Assembly: GCA_013822015.1 (NCBI GenBank)
Contig: PNJU01000004.1
Coordinates: forward strand, 92,685 to 155,582
Direction: 5' to 3'
Origin: Candidatus Puniceispirillum sp.
GTDB lineage: Bacteria; Pseudomonadota; Alphaproteobacteria; Caedimonadales; UBA1908
Length of the DNA: 62,898 bases
Below the pieces are notes generated by a model. That model had not been told where the DNA came from and did no database searches. It saw only the letters and a program-made list of their open reading frames with translations. A program made the position numbers and the translations under genes. Below, piece by piece: positions 1-8,203 of this stretch. How positions within the stretch are numbered: position 1 is the first letter of the stretch; the number at the start of each line of letters is the position of its first letter.

Positions 1-433
1 GAGTGTAGGCTGAGAAGAGCCCCGTCTTTTGAGTAGTGTCTCTTTGTGAGGCAAGGCTTTCCTTGAGGCGCGCGTAGGCGTCGCGTGCGTCTGGGTGCGC
101 GCGAAGGTATTCCCTGAAAAGAAGGTTAAGGGCAATCTCTGGATGGTCTGGCGCGTAGGCGTGTAGATGCACACCGTCTTTTGAGAAATACGCGCGAAAA
201 GGAATATTAAGGGCGCCTTTGGCCTTGTACCCGAGGGCCTCGAGCGGTGCTTGAATGGCCTCAAGGTCACGGGCAATAAGGATCATATCAATGACAGGCT
301 TTGCCCAAAGACCGGGCACGCTTGTGGAGCCCACATGGTGCAATGCTAGGCAAAGATGTCCTAGCGCTTCTTTGACACGCGCAGCTTCCCCGGAAAATTG
401 CCGCGTCCAAGCGGTGTCGTAAGGTGTGATCAT
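1..433 (-). CDS. GrpB family (UPF0157) protein, 3' end cut by window
   Basis: The reverse strand reads open from an ATG at 433 to the window edge, about 144 codons. The segment HHVGSTSVPGLWAKPVIDMI, starting near residue 30, is the hallmark of the GrpB/UPF0157 family, whose fold is related to nucleotidyltransferases. The exact cellular role of stand-alone family members is not settled. The usual length is about 170-180 aa, so only the C-terminal tail should be missing. It is divergent from the secreted protein gene at 579, and the two share a 145-bp upstream region. The family call is firm; no reaction is claimed. Confidence 0.88.
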   Translation of the reverse strand, partial: MITPYDTAWTRQFSGEAARVKEALGHLCLALHHVGSTSVPGLWAKPVIDMILIARDLEAIQAPLEALGYKAKGALNIPFRAYFSKDGVHLHAYAPDHPEIALNLLFREYLRAHPDARDAYARLKESLASQRDTTQKTGLFSAYT

Positions 434-578
434 GGATCGTGTCTTTAGGGTGACAAGTCCCCTTAACGTAACACTCTCTTCATTTTGTGACAACTGGTCA
501 GAAGGAGGGAGGGCGTGTTGTTAAGACAAAAGAAAGATCTTCATTTATAAGATTTTCAGGTATAGGGAGGACGAAACC

Positions 579-1205
579 ATGAAGATGACAAAATGGACAT
601 TGTGTGCAGGATGGATTGTGTGGATGGGGACTGCCCCCATAGGTTGGGGATGCATAAATCCCCCGCCAACCATTGGGGAGGTGAGGCCGACGCTGCGCTA
701 TCCCTTTGCGCTATCGGGCGAAATACCCCAGGAAATAAGAGATGAATATCTGAAGTTTCTTTTGACGGATCGAGACTTTCTTCACCCTCAAAAATGCACG
801 ATTTTCCTTTCAAAAGCCTATGGTGGGCTCAGCAACGCAATGGTGGGGCGCGTCGAGGTGCTTTTGCCACAGCTGTCGTATCTCGTGAAAACAGACCCTT
901 CTTATAGGCCCATTGCCGAGAAAATGATGGGGGCCATTACAAAAGCGTGGACCCTCACGGGCAACACCCCGGTGGCGGCCCTGGGAACACCTGAAGTGTT
1001 CGAGGAAAATGTCAGTGCACTTTATGGTCTTTTAGATATTTTTGTGAAAGAACACAAAGAGATATCTGCCTTAAGAGGGGTGCGTCGTGTGAGTTTGCAG
1101 ATGATGGAGTACATCGAACAGCTTTACATGGTGGAGGCGGTGAAAAGGTTTCACAGACCAGGAGATGAGACCACCTTGGCCCCCGAGGAGGGAGCCAAGT
1201 CCTAG
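579..1205 (+). CDS. Secreted protein of unknown function (208 aa)
   Basis: I do not recognise this family. A GGGAGG ribosome binding site lies about 10 bases before the ATG. The first 25 residues (basic start, then a hydrophobic stretch rich in Trp and Gly ending in WGC) look like a Sec signal peptide, possibly with lipidation at the Cys. The remaining 180 residues are predicted mixed helical, with no membrane segment and no known catalytic motif. The stop codon sits 4 bp from the ychF stop, so the genes converge. It is one of many exported unknowns in this window. Confidence 0.7.
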   Translation: MKMTKWTLCAGWIVWMGTAPIGWGCINPPPTIGEVRPTLRYPFALSGEIPQEIRDEYLKFLLTDRDFLHPQKCTIFLSKAYGGLSNAMVGRVEVLLPQLSYLVKTDPSYRPIAEKMMGAITKAWTLTGNTPVAALGTPEVFEENVSALYGLLDIFVKEHKEISALRGVRRVSLQMMEYIEQLYMVEAVKRFHRPGDETTLAPEEGAKS

Positions 1206-1208
1206 CCC

Positions 1209-2306
1209 TTATACGTTAAAGCGGAAGTGGAAAACGTCGCCGTCCTTGACCAGGTATTCTTTGCCCTCAAGGCGCATCTTGCCTTGGGTTTTGGCTTGGG
1301 CTTCGCCGCCGCAGGCCACATAGTCTTCAAAGGACAAGGTTTCTGCGCAAATAAAGCCGCGCTCAAAATCCGAGTGGATGACGCCCGCGGCTTCTGGCGC
1401 CTTGGCACCTTTACGCACGGTCCAGGCGCGGGCCTCCTTTGGACCAACGGTAAAGAAGGTGAGAAGGCCCAGTAACCCATAGCCCGAGCGAATGACCTGG
1501 GACAAACCTGTTTCCTCGAGCCCTAAGGACGCGAGAAAATCCTGTCGCTCGGCCTCATCGGTCAGGACGGCAATCTCTGCCTCAATGGCTGCGGAAATAA
1601 TCACAACGGCGCTGCCCTGGGCGGCCGCGAAAGCTTTGACCTTCTCCACATGGGCGTTGCCCTTTGACAGATCGCTCTCTCCCACATTGCATACATACAA
1701 GATGGGCTTGCCCGTAAGCAGCTGGAGTTGCTTGAAAAGGGGAAGATGAATGAGATCCGTTTGAGACCTAGCAGGAAGGCCCTCGCGCAGAACCGGCAAA
1801 AGCTTTTCAACAAGCTCCAAGGTCTCCTTGCTTTCCTTGTCGCCGCCCTTGGCCTTTTTAGCCAGGCCCTGGGCGCGGCGCTCGAGGCTGTCATAGTCCG
1901 CCAGCATGAGCTCAGTCTCGATGATTTCTTGATCGCGCAAGGGATCAACGGCGCCCTCCACATGGGTCACATCGTCGTCTTCAAAGCAGCGTAGCACATG
2001 GATGAGCGCGTCCACTTCACGGATGTTGCCAAGGAACTGGTTGCCAAGCCCCTCACCTTTGGAGGCGCCACGCACAAGACCCGCGATATCCACGATGTCA
2101 ATCTGGGTGGGCAAAATGCGCTGGGACGAGGCCAGGCGCGCAAGGGTATCCAAGCGCGTGTCAGGCACCGCAACGCGGCCCACATTGGGCTCAATGGTGC
2201 AAAAAGGATAGTTTGCCGCCTGGGCCGCCACCGTTTGGGTCAGGGCGTTGAAAAGTGTTGACTTGCCCACATTGGGAAGACCCAAAATACCGCATTTAAA
2301 TCCCAT
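1209..2306 (-). CDS. ychF: Redox-regulated ATPase YchF (Obg-like GTPase family)
   Basis: A 365-aa protein, the normal YchF length. The P-loop [14 protein letters not shown] lies at residues 9-22, the switch region [20 protein letters not shown] near 70-90, and the C-terminal TGS-type domain ends in [16 protein letters not shown]. Members bind ATP rather than GTP and associate with ribosomes. It starts 3 bp after the pth stop and follows rplY and pth on the same strand, the common alphaproteobacterial order rplY-pth-ychF, so it is probably co-transcribed with them. Confidence 0.98.
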   Translation of the reverse strand: MGFKCGILGLPNVGKSTLFNALTQTVAAQAANYPFCTIEPNVGRVAVPDTRLDTLARLASSQRILPTQIDIVDIAGLVRGASKGEGLGNQFLGNIREVDALIHVLRCFEDDDVTHVEGAVDPLRDQEIIETELMLADYDSLERRAQGLAKKAKGGDKESKETLELVEKLLPVLREGLPARSQTDLIHLPLFKQLQLLTGKPILYVCNVGESDLSKGNAHVEKVKAFAAAQGSAVVIISAAIEAEIAVLTDEAERQDFLASLGLEETGLSQVIRSGYGLLGLLTFFTVGPKEARAWTVRKGAKAPEAAGVIHSDFERGFICAETLSFEDYVACGGEAQAKTQGKMRLEGKEYLVKDGDVFHFRFNV

Positions 2307-2309
2307 TTC

Positions 2310-2897
2310 TTACGATCCTTTTTCCGATGTTGTCTCGCGCCGCGTGGCCAATTTTGATGCAAAGGCGTTTTTGTTGTCGCCAATCAGGTCTGGCAGGAGA
2401 TCCAGCACGTCTCCTAGAAAGTGCGAGAGGGTGTCTATTTCTGGGTTACTAAAGTTTGACAGGACATAATCGCTGACCTGGCCCTTAAAAAGGGGACGCC
2501 CGATGCCGATGCGTACGCGCCAGTAATCTTTCCCAACGTGGGCATCTAAGCTCTTGAGCCCATTATGTCCCCCGTTGCCGCCCCCTTGCTTGACCCGCAC
2601 GCGCAAAAAATCAAGGTCAAGCTCATCATGGAATACAATGATATTTTCCGGCTGTATCTTATAAAAACTTGCAATCTGCGCCACGGGTGGCCCGGACAAG
2701 TTCATGTAGCTCATGGGTTTTGCAAGGAGTACCTTTTGGGTCCCAATACGCACCTCTTGGACAAAGGCTTGTCCCATGCGCTTGGGCGGGGAGGCGTCAA
2801 AGGTGTGGGCGATACAGTCAATGACCATAAAGCCCACATTGTGGCGGTTGAGGGCGTACTGAGGGCCAGGATTTCCAAGGCCCACCAGCAAAATCAT
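2310..2897 (-). CDS. pth: Peptidyl-tRNA hydrolase
   Basis: Cleaves peptidyl-tRNA released from stalled ribosomes, recycling tRNA in the cytoplasm. The ATG at 2897 gives 195 aa beginning MILLVGLGNPGPQYALNRHN, with the family's conserved Asn and catalytic His (NRHNVGF). The PMSYMNLSG and HDELDLD segments that form the active site follow. An in-frame ATG four codons upstream exists, but the family N-terminus and an AAGGTGG-like site favour 2897. It lies between rplY and ychF on the same strand. Confidence 0.97.
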   Translation of the reverse strand: MILLVGLGNPGPQYALNRHNVGFMVIDCIAHTFDASPPKRMGQAFVQEVRIGTQKVLLAKPMSYMNLSGPPVAQIASFYKIQPENIIVFHDELDLDFLRVRVKQGGGNGGHNGLKSLDAHVGKDYWRVRIGIGRPLFKGQVSDYVLSNFSNPEIDTLSHFLGDVLDLLPDLIGDNKNAFASKLATRRETTSEKGS

Positions 2898-2960
2898 GGC
2901 ACTCACCACCTTTGTTCTTCAAGAGAGCGAGACGCGCAAAGCGCCCCGCATCCCATATCC

Positions 2961-3554
2961 TTATGCGGACGCTGCGCCGCGACGTACCTTTGGAGGCATG
3001 ATGTTGGCCACGGTGTGACCCTCTTGGCGTACATCAGACAAACGCACACCCTCTGGCAGAACCAGATCAGATGTTGTGATACGCGCGTTCACTTCGGCAC
3101 CAGTCAGATCAACGGTGATTTGGTGAGGAATGTTCCCTGCACCGCACACAACTTCAATGCCACGCATGGCAGGCGTGAGGGTACCACCTTGCTTCAGTCC
3201 TGGGGACATGGCGCGGTTTTCGAAAACAAATGGTACGAAAACCTTAATGCGGGACTCTTTGCCAACGCGCAAAAGATCAACGTGGATGGGTGCGTCTGTC
3301 ACAGGGTGGAACTGCACGTCCTTTACAAGGGCACGCTCTTTTTTGCCACCAATGGTCAAATCAAAAACCGTTGTGAAAAAACCTGTTGCGTTAAGACCCT
3401 TCTCAACGTCACGTGGATCAATACAAACGGAAACAGGAGAGGCATCCTCTCCATAGATAATACCAGGGATCAGACCTTGACGACGTAGGGCGCGTGAGGC
3501 ACCACCACCGGTTGTTTCACGGTCGCTTACACGAAGCTGAAGTGCTTGTGACAT
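2961..3554 (-). CDS. rplY: 50S ribosomal protein L25/general stress protein Ctc
   Basis: A 197-aa long-form (Ctc-type) L25 that binds 5S rRNA in the large subunit. The N-terminal L25 domain runs from SDRETTGGGASRALRRQGL to about residue 95, including IIYGEDASPVSV. The C-terminal TL5 beta domain follows (EVVCGAGNIPHQITVDLTG). The ATG at 3554 fits the family N-terminus; an upstream in-frame ATG would add 13 unrelated residues. It is the first gene of the run rplY-pth-ychF. Confidence 0.96.
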   Translation of the reverse strand: MSQALQLRVSDRETTGGGASRALRRQGLIPGIIYGEDASPVSVCIDPRDVEKGLNATGFFTTVFDLTIGGKKERALVKDVQFHPVTDAPIHVDLLRVGKESRIKVFVPFVFENRAMSPGLKQGGTLTPAMRGIEVVCGAGNIPHQITVDLTGAEVNARITTSDLVLPEGVRLSDVRQEGHTVANIMPPKVRRGAASA

Positions 3555-3768
3555 AACAAAACTCCTTATAGACAAATCGCCGCAGCAAAGCACTTTTCAC
3601 TTGCGCAGGCGCCATACAAAAACAAACAAGTTGATTTCTTCTAATCGTTCTGTCCCAAGAAATCAAGTCTGTTATGGTCTGGGGCGTTTTTTTCTTGTGG
3701 AAAGGGGCTTGAAGTTTTCCTTTATGAGTCCATATGAGATATATCAATAACACTTATGGGATTTTCGG

Positions 3769-5307
3769 ATGCGTTTATTTTTCCCCTCTCTGATTGTTCT
3801 GTCACAATTGTGCTTTGTTCCTTGTTTCTCAAGCGCCACACCAGAGGATGCGCCTTCTCATTTTGATAGTGGCGCACACGCGTTTGCATCACACCTTGCC
3901 CACACCCACGACGCGACCCTAGACTTTTTCTGGACCACGGGCGTCACCTTAAGCGACAACCCATCCTACGCGCCAGATGCGCACGTCTATGTGGGTGGAA
4001 CACCCGCATATGGCGCAAAATTCTTTCCCTATGTAGCGTCTCTTTTAGAGCACACCCCAGCGCACCTGCGTGTGCGCTTTGTGTGTGACGGCCGCACACA
4101 AGAAGCCAACCGCGCAGCCCTTGACGAGGTAAGCGGTGCTTTTGGCACAAGGTTTGAGATCATTAATATTGAGGACGTGGTGGCGCGCTTGCACGATGTG
4201 TTTCCAGAAAAACGAGAGGTTTTAGGCGCTGTCTTCGATAACGCGACCCGCGGCAACCCGGCCATTGCCAGCGATATCTACCGCCTTATAGGCATGTACT
4301 TTGGTCACGCGCCCGCAGATTTGTCCACGCCCATTCAGCGCACGTACTGCGACGTAGATACTTTTATCCATGCCATGGACGCGTCTGGTTATGAAAAGCT
4401 GATCGAAGCGCTTTTTGGCGTATCAAGTCTTAGCAATGATAATCTATTTGATGACGCGCTAAACAAATTACGTGCAGCAAACGAAGACGCCTTTATGATG
4501 TGGCGAAACAACACAGGCAATAGCCTTATCAAGATGCGCTTGGGGCAGAAAGACGTGCACCACGTGTGGTGTCAGGATGTTGTTTTGAATCGTATCGATC
4601 CCACACAAGACTGGCTTCTTGGTCGCACAAAGCTTCACGACGCCATTCGGGCCTTTGAGACCTGCGATGACGCAGACAAAGAAGATCTTTTTTATAAGGC
4701 TCTTGGGCATGATAAGGCCGAGCCCAAGGATGTGATTGATGGCACAGGACCAGGCTTTACGGATGGAGGCCCCCATATGGTGATGAGCCTTAACTATCCT
4801 GATACATGCACGTGGGCCTGGAGCGGTGTCCAGGGGCTTAAAGCGGGTAAGCCTGTTATGACCTTCGTGGCCGATCGTTCTCTGGCCGAGAGTTTCATCG
4901 GTTGGGACTTCAAGTATAGCTGCGAGGTTTACACCGATGTTGTGAACGCGGCTCTTCAGGCAAAACGCTTTGGTGTGTTGCATCCCTTTACGCAATATGC
5001 CCTTGACTATCTTAAGAACAACAACCCTTACACGGCAAATAGGGATAGTCTGCGCGCCCTTATCTGGGATGATTATGAGGTCTCTGGAGATGGGTATAGC
5101 CCAGAAAAATGGCAGCGGGATCGTTTCTTGGCACTCACATGGGGTCCACGGGACGTGAGCAAACTGCACCCCCATTACTTGCATCTCAAAAGCGTTCTTG
5201 AAAAACTGGGCGCTCCCTTTGAGGAATTGCGGGAGGAGGAACTCTCTCCTTTGAGCGCTGAAGAAAAGCTGGCCTTGAATGTGCGCCTCACTGGTGAGGA
5301 CAGCTAA
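3769..5307 (+). CDS. Secreted TcdA/TcdB-like (GT44-type) glycosyltransferase candidate, paralogue 1
   Basis: A 512-aa protein with a Sec signal peptide (residues 1-22). It carries the sugar-nucleotide-binding signature of the DXD glycosyltransferases that include large clostridial toxin catalytic domains: ASDIYR (D169, R172) followed by TYCDVD (Y193, D195, D197). This is the DxxR...YxDxD pattern known for UDP-sugar and metal binding in TcdB. An upstream DFFWTTG segment near 52-58 resembles the N-terminal 'HFIW' strand of that fold. Compared with TcdB there are about ten extra residues between the two motif halves. A second 510-aa gene follows and is collinear with it. Export to a host or envelope target is inference. 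The fold assignment is motif-based and not certain. Confidence 0.6.
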   Translation: MRLFFPSLIVLSQLCFVPCFSSATPEDAPSHFDSGAHAFASHLAHTHDATLDFFWTTGVTLSDNPSYAPDAHVYVGGTPAYGAKFFPYVASLLEHTPAHLRVRFVCDGRTQEANRAALDEVSGAFGTRFEIINIEDVVARLHDVFPEKREVLGAVFDNATRGNPAIASDIYRLIGMYFGHAPADLSTPIQRTYCDVDTFIHAMDASGYEKLIEALFGVSSLSNDNLFDDALNKLRAANEDAFMMWRNNTGNSLIKMRLGQKDVHHVWCQDVVLNRIDPTQDWLLGRTKLHDAIRAFETCDDADKEDLFYKALGHDKAEPKDVIDGTGPGFTDGGPHMVMSLNYPDTCTWAWSGVQGLKAGKPVMTFVADRSLAESFIGWDFKYSCEVYTDVVNAALQAKRFGVLHPFTQYALDYLKNNNPYTANRDSLRALIWDDYEVSGDGYSPEKWQRDRFLALTWGPRDVSKLHPHYLHLKSVLEKLGAPFEELREEELSPLSAEEKLALNVRLTGEDS

Positions 5308-5336
5308 TTTGTCTTCTTTATACAGAGATATCGTTG

Positions 5337-5374
5337 CAAGCATGGGCGGCTTAAAAGAAAGCTGCCCATGCTTG
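5337..5374 (+). other. Stable hairpin between the two glycosyltransferase paralogues
   Basis: CAAGCATGGGCGGC at 5337-5350 pairs with GCTGCCCATGCTTG at 5361-5374, a 14-bp stem with one G-T pair and a 10-base loop. No run of T follows, so it is not a classical terminator. The 3' arm ends 9 bases before the likely ATG of the second gene and touches its only purine-rich site (TTGAGG). It could stabilise the upstream mRNA end or limit ribosome access to the second gene. Confidence 0.6.
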
Positions 5375-5383
5375 AGGCGTTTC

Positions 5384-6916
5384 ATGAACGTGCTTTTGAC
5401 CCTTTTCTCTGTCACGCTATTCATGGCAGGAGGGTCCTGCTTTGCCAGTGCGAGTGCCCACGACGTCAGCGCATACTTTAAAGAAGGACGAGAGATCTTT
5501 GCCAAGCATCTCGCCCACACGAGGGACGCGACCTTGGATTTCTTCTGGACCACGGGTGTGAGCTTAAGTGATGACCCAACCTTTTTCCCGCCCAAGCATA
5601 TTCATGTGGGAGGGACACTTGAGTACGGCGCAAAATTTTTCCCTTATGCAAGGGGCCTTCTTGAAAATACCCCCGGCCATTTGCGCGTGCGCTTTGTATG
5701 TGACGTGCCCACCTATCAAGCCAATTACGGTCCCATTGAAGACTTGTGTGCCTCTTTTGGTGCGCGCTTTGCGCCAACGCCTATCAAAAGTGTCGTGGCG
5801 CGGCTTCACAGCGCGTTTCCTGGGAAGAAGGACGTGATCGATGCTGTTTTTAATAACGCATCCCGAGGAAACCCCGCCATTGCCAGCGACATCTATCGTC
5901 TGATTGGCATGTACTTTGGCCACGCGCAGGCAGATTTGCGTGATCCCGTTCAGCGCACCTACTGCGATGTGGACACATTTATTTACGGCATGGAGCACAG
6001 TGATTATCCACAGCTGATTGAGGCGCTTTTTGGCCGGTCAAGTCTTGCTGAAGTTTGGGCGACCCATGATCAAATCGCAGAGCGCAAGAAAAATGCAGCT
6101 TCTTTCATGGTGTGGCGCAGTAGAAATATCAACAATCTTATTAAGATGCGTATCGGTCATGGGGACACTCACCGCGCGTGGTGTGAGGGGGACGTCCTGG
6201 AACGCATTGACCCGCGCGCGCCTTGGCTTTCGGGGCGCACGAAGCTCCACGACGCCATCCGCGCCTTTGAAGGTGTGGGTGTGGGAGATCAAAGCGCGCG
6301 CTTTATGGAAAGCCTCACCCATGATCAGGCAACATCCGGTGATGTGATCAGTGGCACGGGGCCCGCTTTCACAAACGGCAGTCCTTATATGGTCATGAAC
6401 CTGACCTACCCCGATACATGTACCTGGACATGGCATGAGGTGCATTACCTTAAAAAGAGCTCCCCCCTTGGTTTTTTAAGGGATGAATCTTTGAAAGAAA
6501 GCGTAGAAGGTTTTGCCTTTAGGCAGGCGTGCGATACTTTTGTCAGCGCCTTGTCCTGCGCCCTTTTTGCAAAACGTTTTGGGGGAAATCACCCTTATTA
6601 CGCAGAAGCTTTGTCCTATCTTGAGATGAATCACCCCTATGTGGTGCACAAAGAAACCCTTAGAGATCTTGTTTGGGCAGATTTCGAACGTGCGAATACG
6701 TCAAAAACCAGGGACGCGTGGCAAGTCGCGGTTTACAATGACATGACGCAGCCCCCTTTTACGGGTTTTTCAAGATTTTACCCTTACTTTCTTCATCTTA
6801 AGGAAGCGCTTTCAAAAGCAGGTCTTCCATGGGAAGGTTCTCTGCGTCTATGTGATTTAGCCCATCCCAGTGCCTGTGTTGACGATGGGTCCTGGGATAC
6901 GGAAGAAGATCTATAG
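5384..6916 (+). CDS. Secreted TcdA/TcdB-like glycosyltransferase candidate, paralogue 2
   Basis: A 510-aa protein from the ATG at 5384, where a typical signal peptide (MNVLLTLFSVTLFMAGGSC) begins. An in-frame ORF reaches back to 5279, but the extra residues are not signal-like and cover the hairpin. It is collinear with paralogue 1: DFFWTTG, VRFVCD, NPAIASDIYRLIGMYFGHA, RTYCDVDTF and, in the C-terminal half, MRIGHGDTHRAWC and PDTCTWTWHEV are all shared. The putative ligand residues D/R and Y/D/D are intact, so neither copy looks dead. Its stop codon lies inside the 109-bp repeat that begins at 6911. Confidence 0.6.
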   Translation: MNVLLTLFSVTLFMAGGSCFASASAHDVSAYFKEGREIFAKHLAHTRDATLDFFWTTGVSLSDDPTFFPPKHIHVGGTLEYGAKFFPYARGLLENTPGHLRVRFVCDVPTYQANYGPIEDLCASFGARFAPTPIKSVVARLHSAFPGKKDVIDAVFNNASRGNPAIASDIYRLIGMYFGHAQADLRDPVQRTYCDVDTFIYGMEHSDYPQLIEALFGRSSLAEVWATHDQIAERKKNAASFMVWRSRNINNLIKMRIGHGDTHRAWCEGDVLERIDPRAPWLSGRTKLHDAIRAFEGVGVGDQSARFMESLTHDQATSGDVISGTGPAFTNGSPYMVMNLTYPDTCTWTWHEVHYLKKSSPLGFLRDESLKESVEGFAFRQACDTFVSALSCALFAKRFGGNHPYYAEALSYLEMNHPYVVHKETLRDLVWADFERANTSKTRDAWQVAVYNDMTQPPFTGFSRFYPYFLHLKEALSKAGLPWEGSLRLCDLAHPSACVDDGSWDTEEDL

Positions 6917-7019
6917 CCGAACCCTTATCATTTGATAATGCGCCACTTGCCGCTCGTGTATACCTATACACGTCGCTTGCCTCGTATCCTGTTATCAAAT
7001 TAAATTGTTCTAGCTATAT
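6911..7019. repeat. 109-bp inverted-repeat element, copy 1
   Basis: This stretch matches 61778-61886 over its whole length without gaps, with about nine differences by eye. The ends form an imperfect terminal inverted repeat (ATAGC-CGAAC at the left, GTTCTAGCTAT at the right). ATTTGATAA recurs inverted nearer the middle. The centre is a palindrome, CGTGTATACCTATACACG. It overlaps the stop codon of the preceding gene. It looks like a small non-autonomous palindromic or MITE-like element; no transposase is nearby. Confidence 0.85.
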
Positions 7020-7048
7020 CCCAAACGGATTAAGAGGCTCGCATTTCT

Positions 7049-7249
7049 TTACTGCAAATACCCAGGGTATTGGAGTATGCCGTGGCCCAGAGAGTGTATA
7101 ATGGGGACATAAAGCAGGCACAGAAAAATCAGAACGCCGAACATCTTAATGAAAATACCCTGCTTTTCGCCCTCGCGTGCGTCGTGACCTTTGTGGTCTC
7201 TGGTTGTTCCAGACAAATCCACTGGTCCTCCTTTAAGTACTTTTGCCAT
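7049..7249 (-). CDS. Small single-span membrane protein (66 aa), unknown function
   Basis: The ATG at 7249 is preceded by a near-perfect AAGGAGG site eight bases upstream, the main reason to believe the gene. The first 33 residues are charged and hydrophilic (KVLKGGPVDLSGTTRDHKGH, then REGEKQ). They are followed by one hydrophobic span near residues 34-55 (KMFGVLIFLCLLYVPII) and a short tail. No family is recognised. Its upstream region is the AT-rich gap to 7741. Confidence 0.5.
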   Translation of the reverse strand: MAKVLKGGPVDLSGTTRDHKGHDAREGEKQGIFIKMFGVLIFLCLLYVPIIHSLGHGILQYPGYLQ

Positions 7250-7741
7250 GTGTGTGCCTCCTTGTTTTTTGTGCGCAATTCACCTTGTGTGCATGGTCAG
7301 AATATATAATGGAAAGTTAAGAAAAAGTAAACTTGTGAAAAAAAGTGCGCATTCATTTTCTATTTATTTCTTGTTTATTTAATTAAAATTTTTGTAAAAA
7401 ATACACTCACTTTGACTATTTGAAAAAATCATCTCTAATCATAATTAGTTCATAAAGAAGGGAATTTTCATTTTGTGTTTGTAAAATTGGAAAGATTAAA
7501 TTTTTGCCAAAAATTGATTTATCTGTGTAACGTACCTAATTCTAAAGACTTACTTGCGAACCAACACGTTAGAACAAAAGGTTAACAAGGAAAGTCACAT
7601 CTTGTGCCAAAGTTTACCTTTAAAATCAGGAAACAAGGACGCTCTTTGGCAAGTTCCGTTCATGTCAGAGTATTGCAAGTGAGATGTTCTCATTTTTATA
7701 CAAAACACCTGGGTGCCCTTCGCGCGATCTGGCAAGGGCTC
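7250..7741. other. AT-rich intergenic gap
   Basis: About 490 bases without a convincing gene. 7300-7560 is strikingly AT-rich compared with the flanks, with many A and T runs. It must hold the promoter of the 66-aa gene, reading leftward from 7249. A 68-codon plus-strand frame at 7604-7810 lacks a good ribosome site and runs into the next gene antisense. No tRNA or classical terminator was found here. Confidence 0.5.
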
Positions 7742-8053
7742 TTATATGCGACCACTTTGGCGGGCCATTGCGTCAATAAGGGCGTCGACTTCGGCCCAAT
7801 CGGCCTCTGAGTCCGCGCTATCTTCCAGCCCCTCTTCTTCACGGGCATAAAGCTCACTCATATCAAGGTGTTCTACCGAGGATGTGCTTGGGGAAGCGTC
7901 ATCTTGAAGCCCTTCTTCTTCAGCCGCAAGGCAAGGCGCGTTTGTTGCAATGGGGGGGAGCGTGTCCTCAAGGTTATTGGAGGAAAAAGCATGGCTGCAA
8001 AGTGGGCTTATCGTCAAAAGAACGCAGATGCCAAGGAGTGAACGCTGATTCAT
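7742..8053 (-). CDS. Small secreted acidic protein (103 aa), unknown function
   Basis: The ATG at 8053 opens a clear Sec signal peptide (MNQRSLLGICVLLTISPLCS, with HAFS after it). The mature part is about 80 residues and very acidic. It contains two similar acidic blocks, AAEEEGLQDDASPS and REEEGLEDSADSEAD, and ends in a short helical segment, VDALIDAMARQ. No family is recognised. It is divergent from the DUF2339 gene at 8204. Confidence 0.6.
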   Translation of the reverse strand: MNQRSLLGICVLLTISPLCSHAFSSNNLEDTLPPIATNAPCLAAEEEGLQDDASPSTSSVEHLDMSELYAREEEGLEDSADSEADWAEVDALIDAMARQSGRI

Positions 8054-8203
8054 GAAAAGATACCCCAATATAACGAACAGGTTACAACGCAAGGAGTTTA
8101 TCAAAAGATGGGTATTTAGCAAAGTCACGTTATCCTCGTATGCATGGATCCCATGTGACGTGTGTGCTATATAGACAGTACTGGATAAGAAGGGTGTTAC
8201 AAA

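Noticed and set aside
3517..3753. 78-codon minus-strand frame upstream of rplY
   Set aside because: Overlaps the rplY 5' end in another frame and covers its promoter region.
6911..7019. 109-bp repeat as a tRNA or riboswitch
   Set aside because: No cloverleaf, T-loop or anticodon pattern; the structure is a symmetric long inverted repeat with terminal repeats.
7604..7810. 68-codon plus-strand frame in the AT-rich gap
   Set aside because: No ribosome site and its second half is antisense to the small acidic secreted protein gene.
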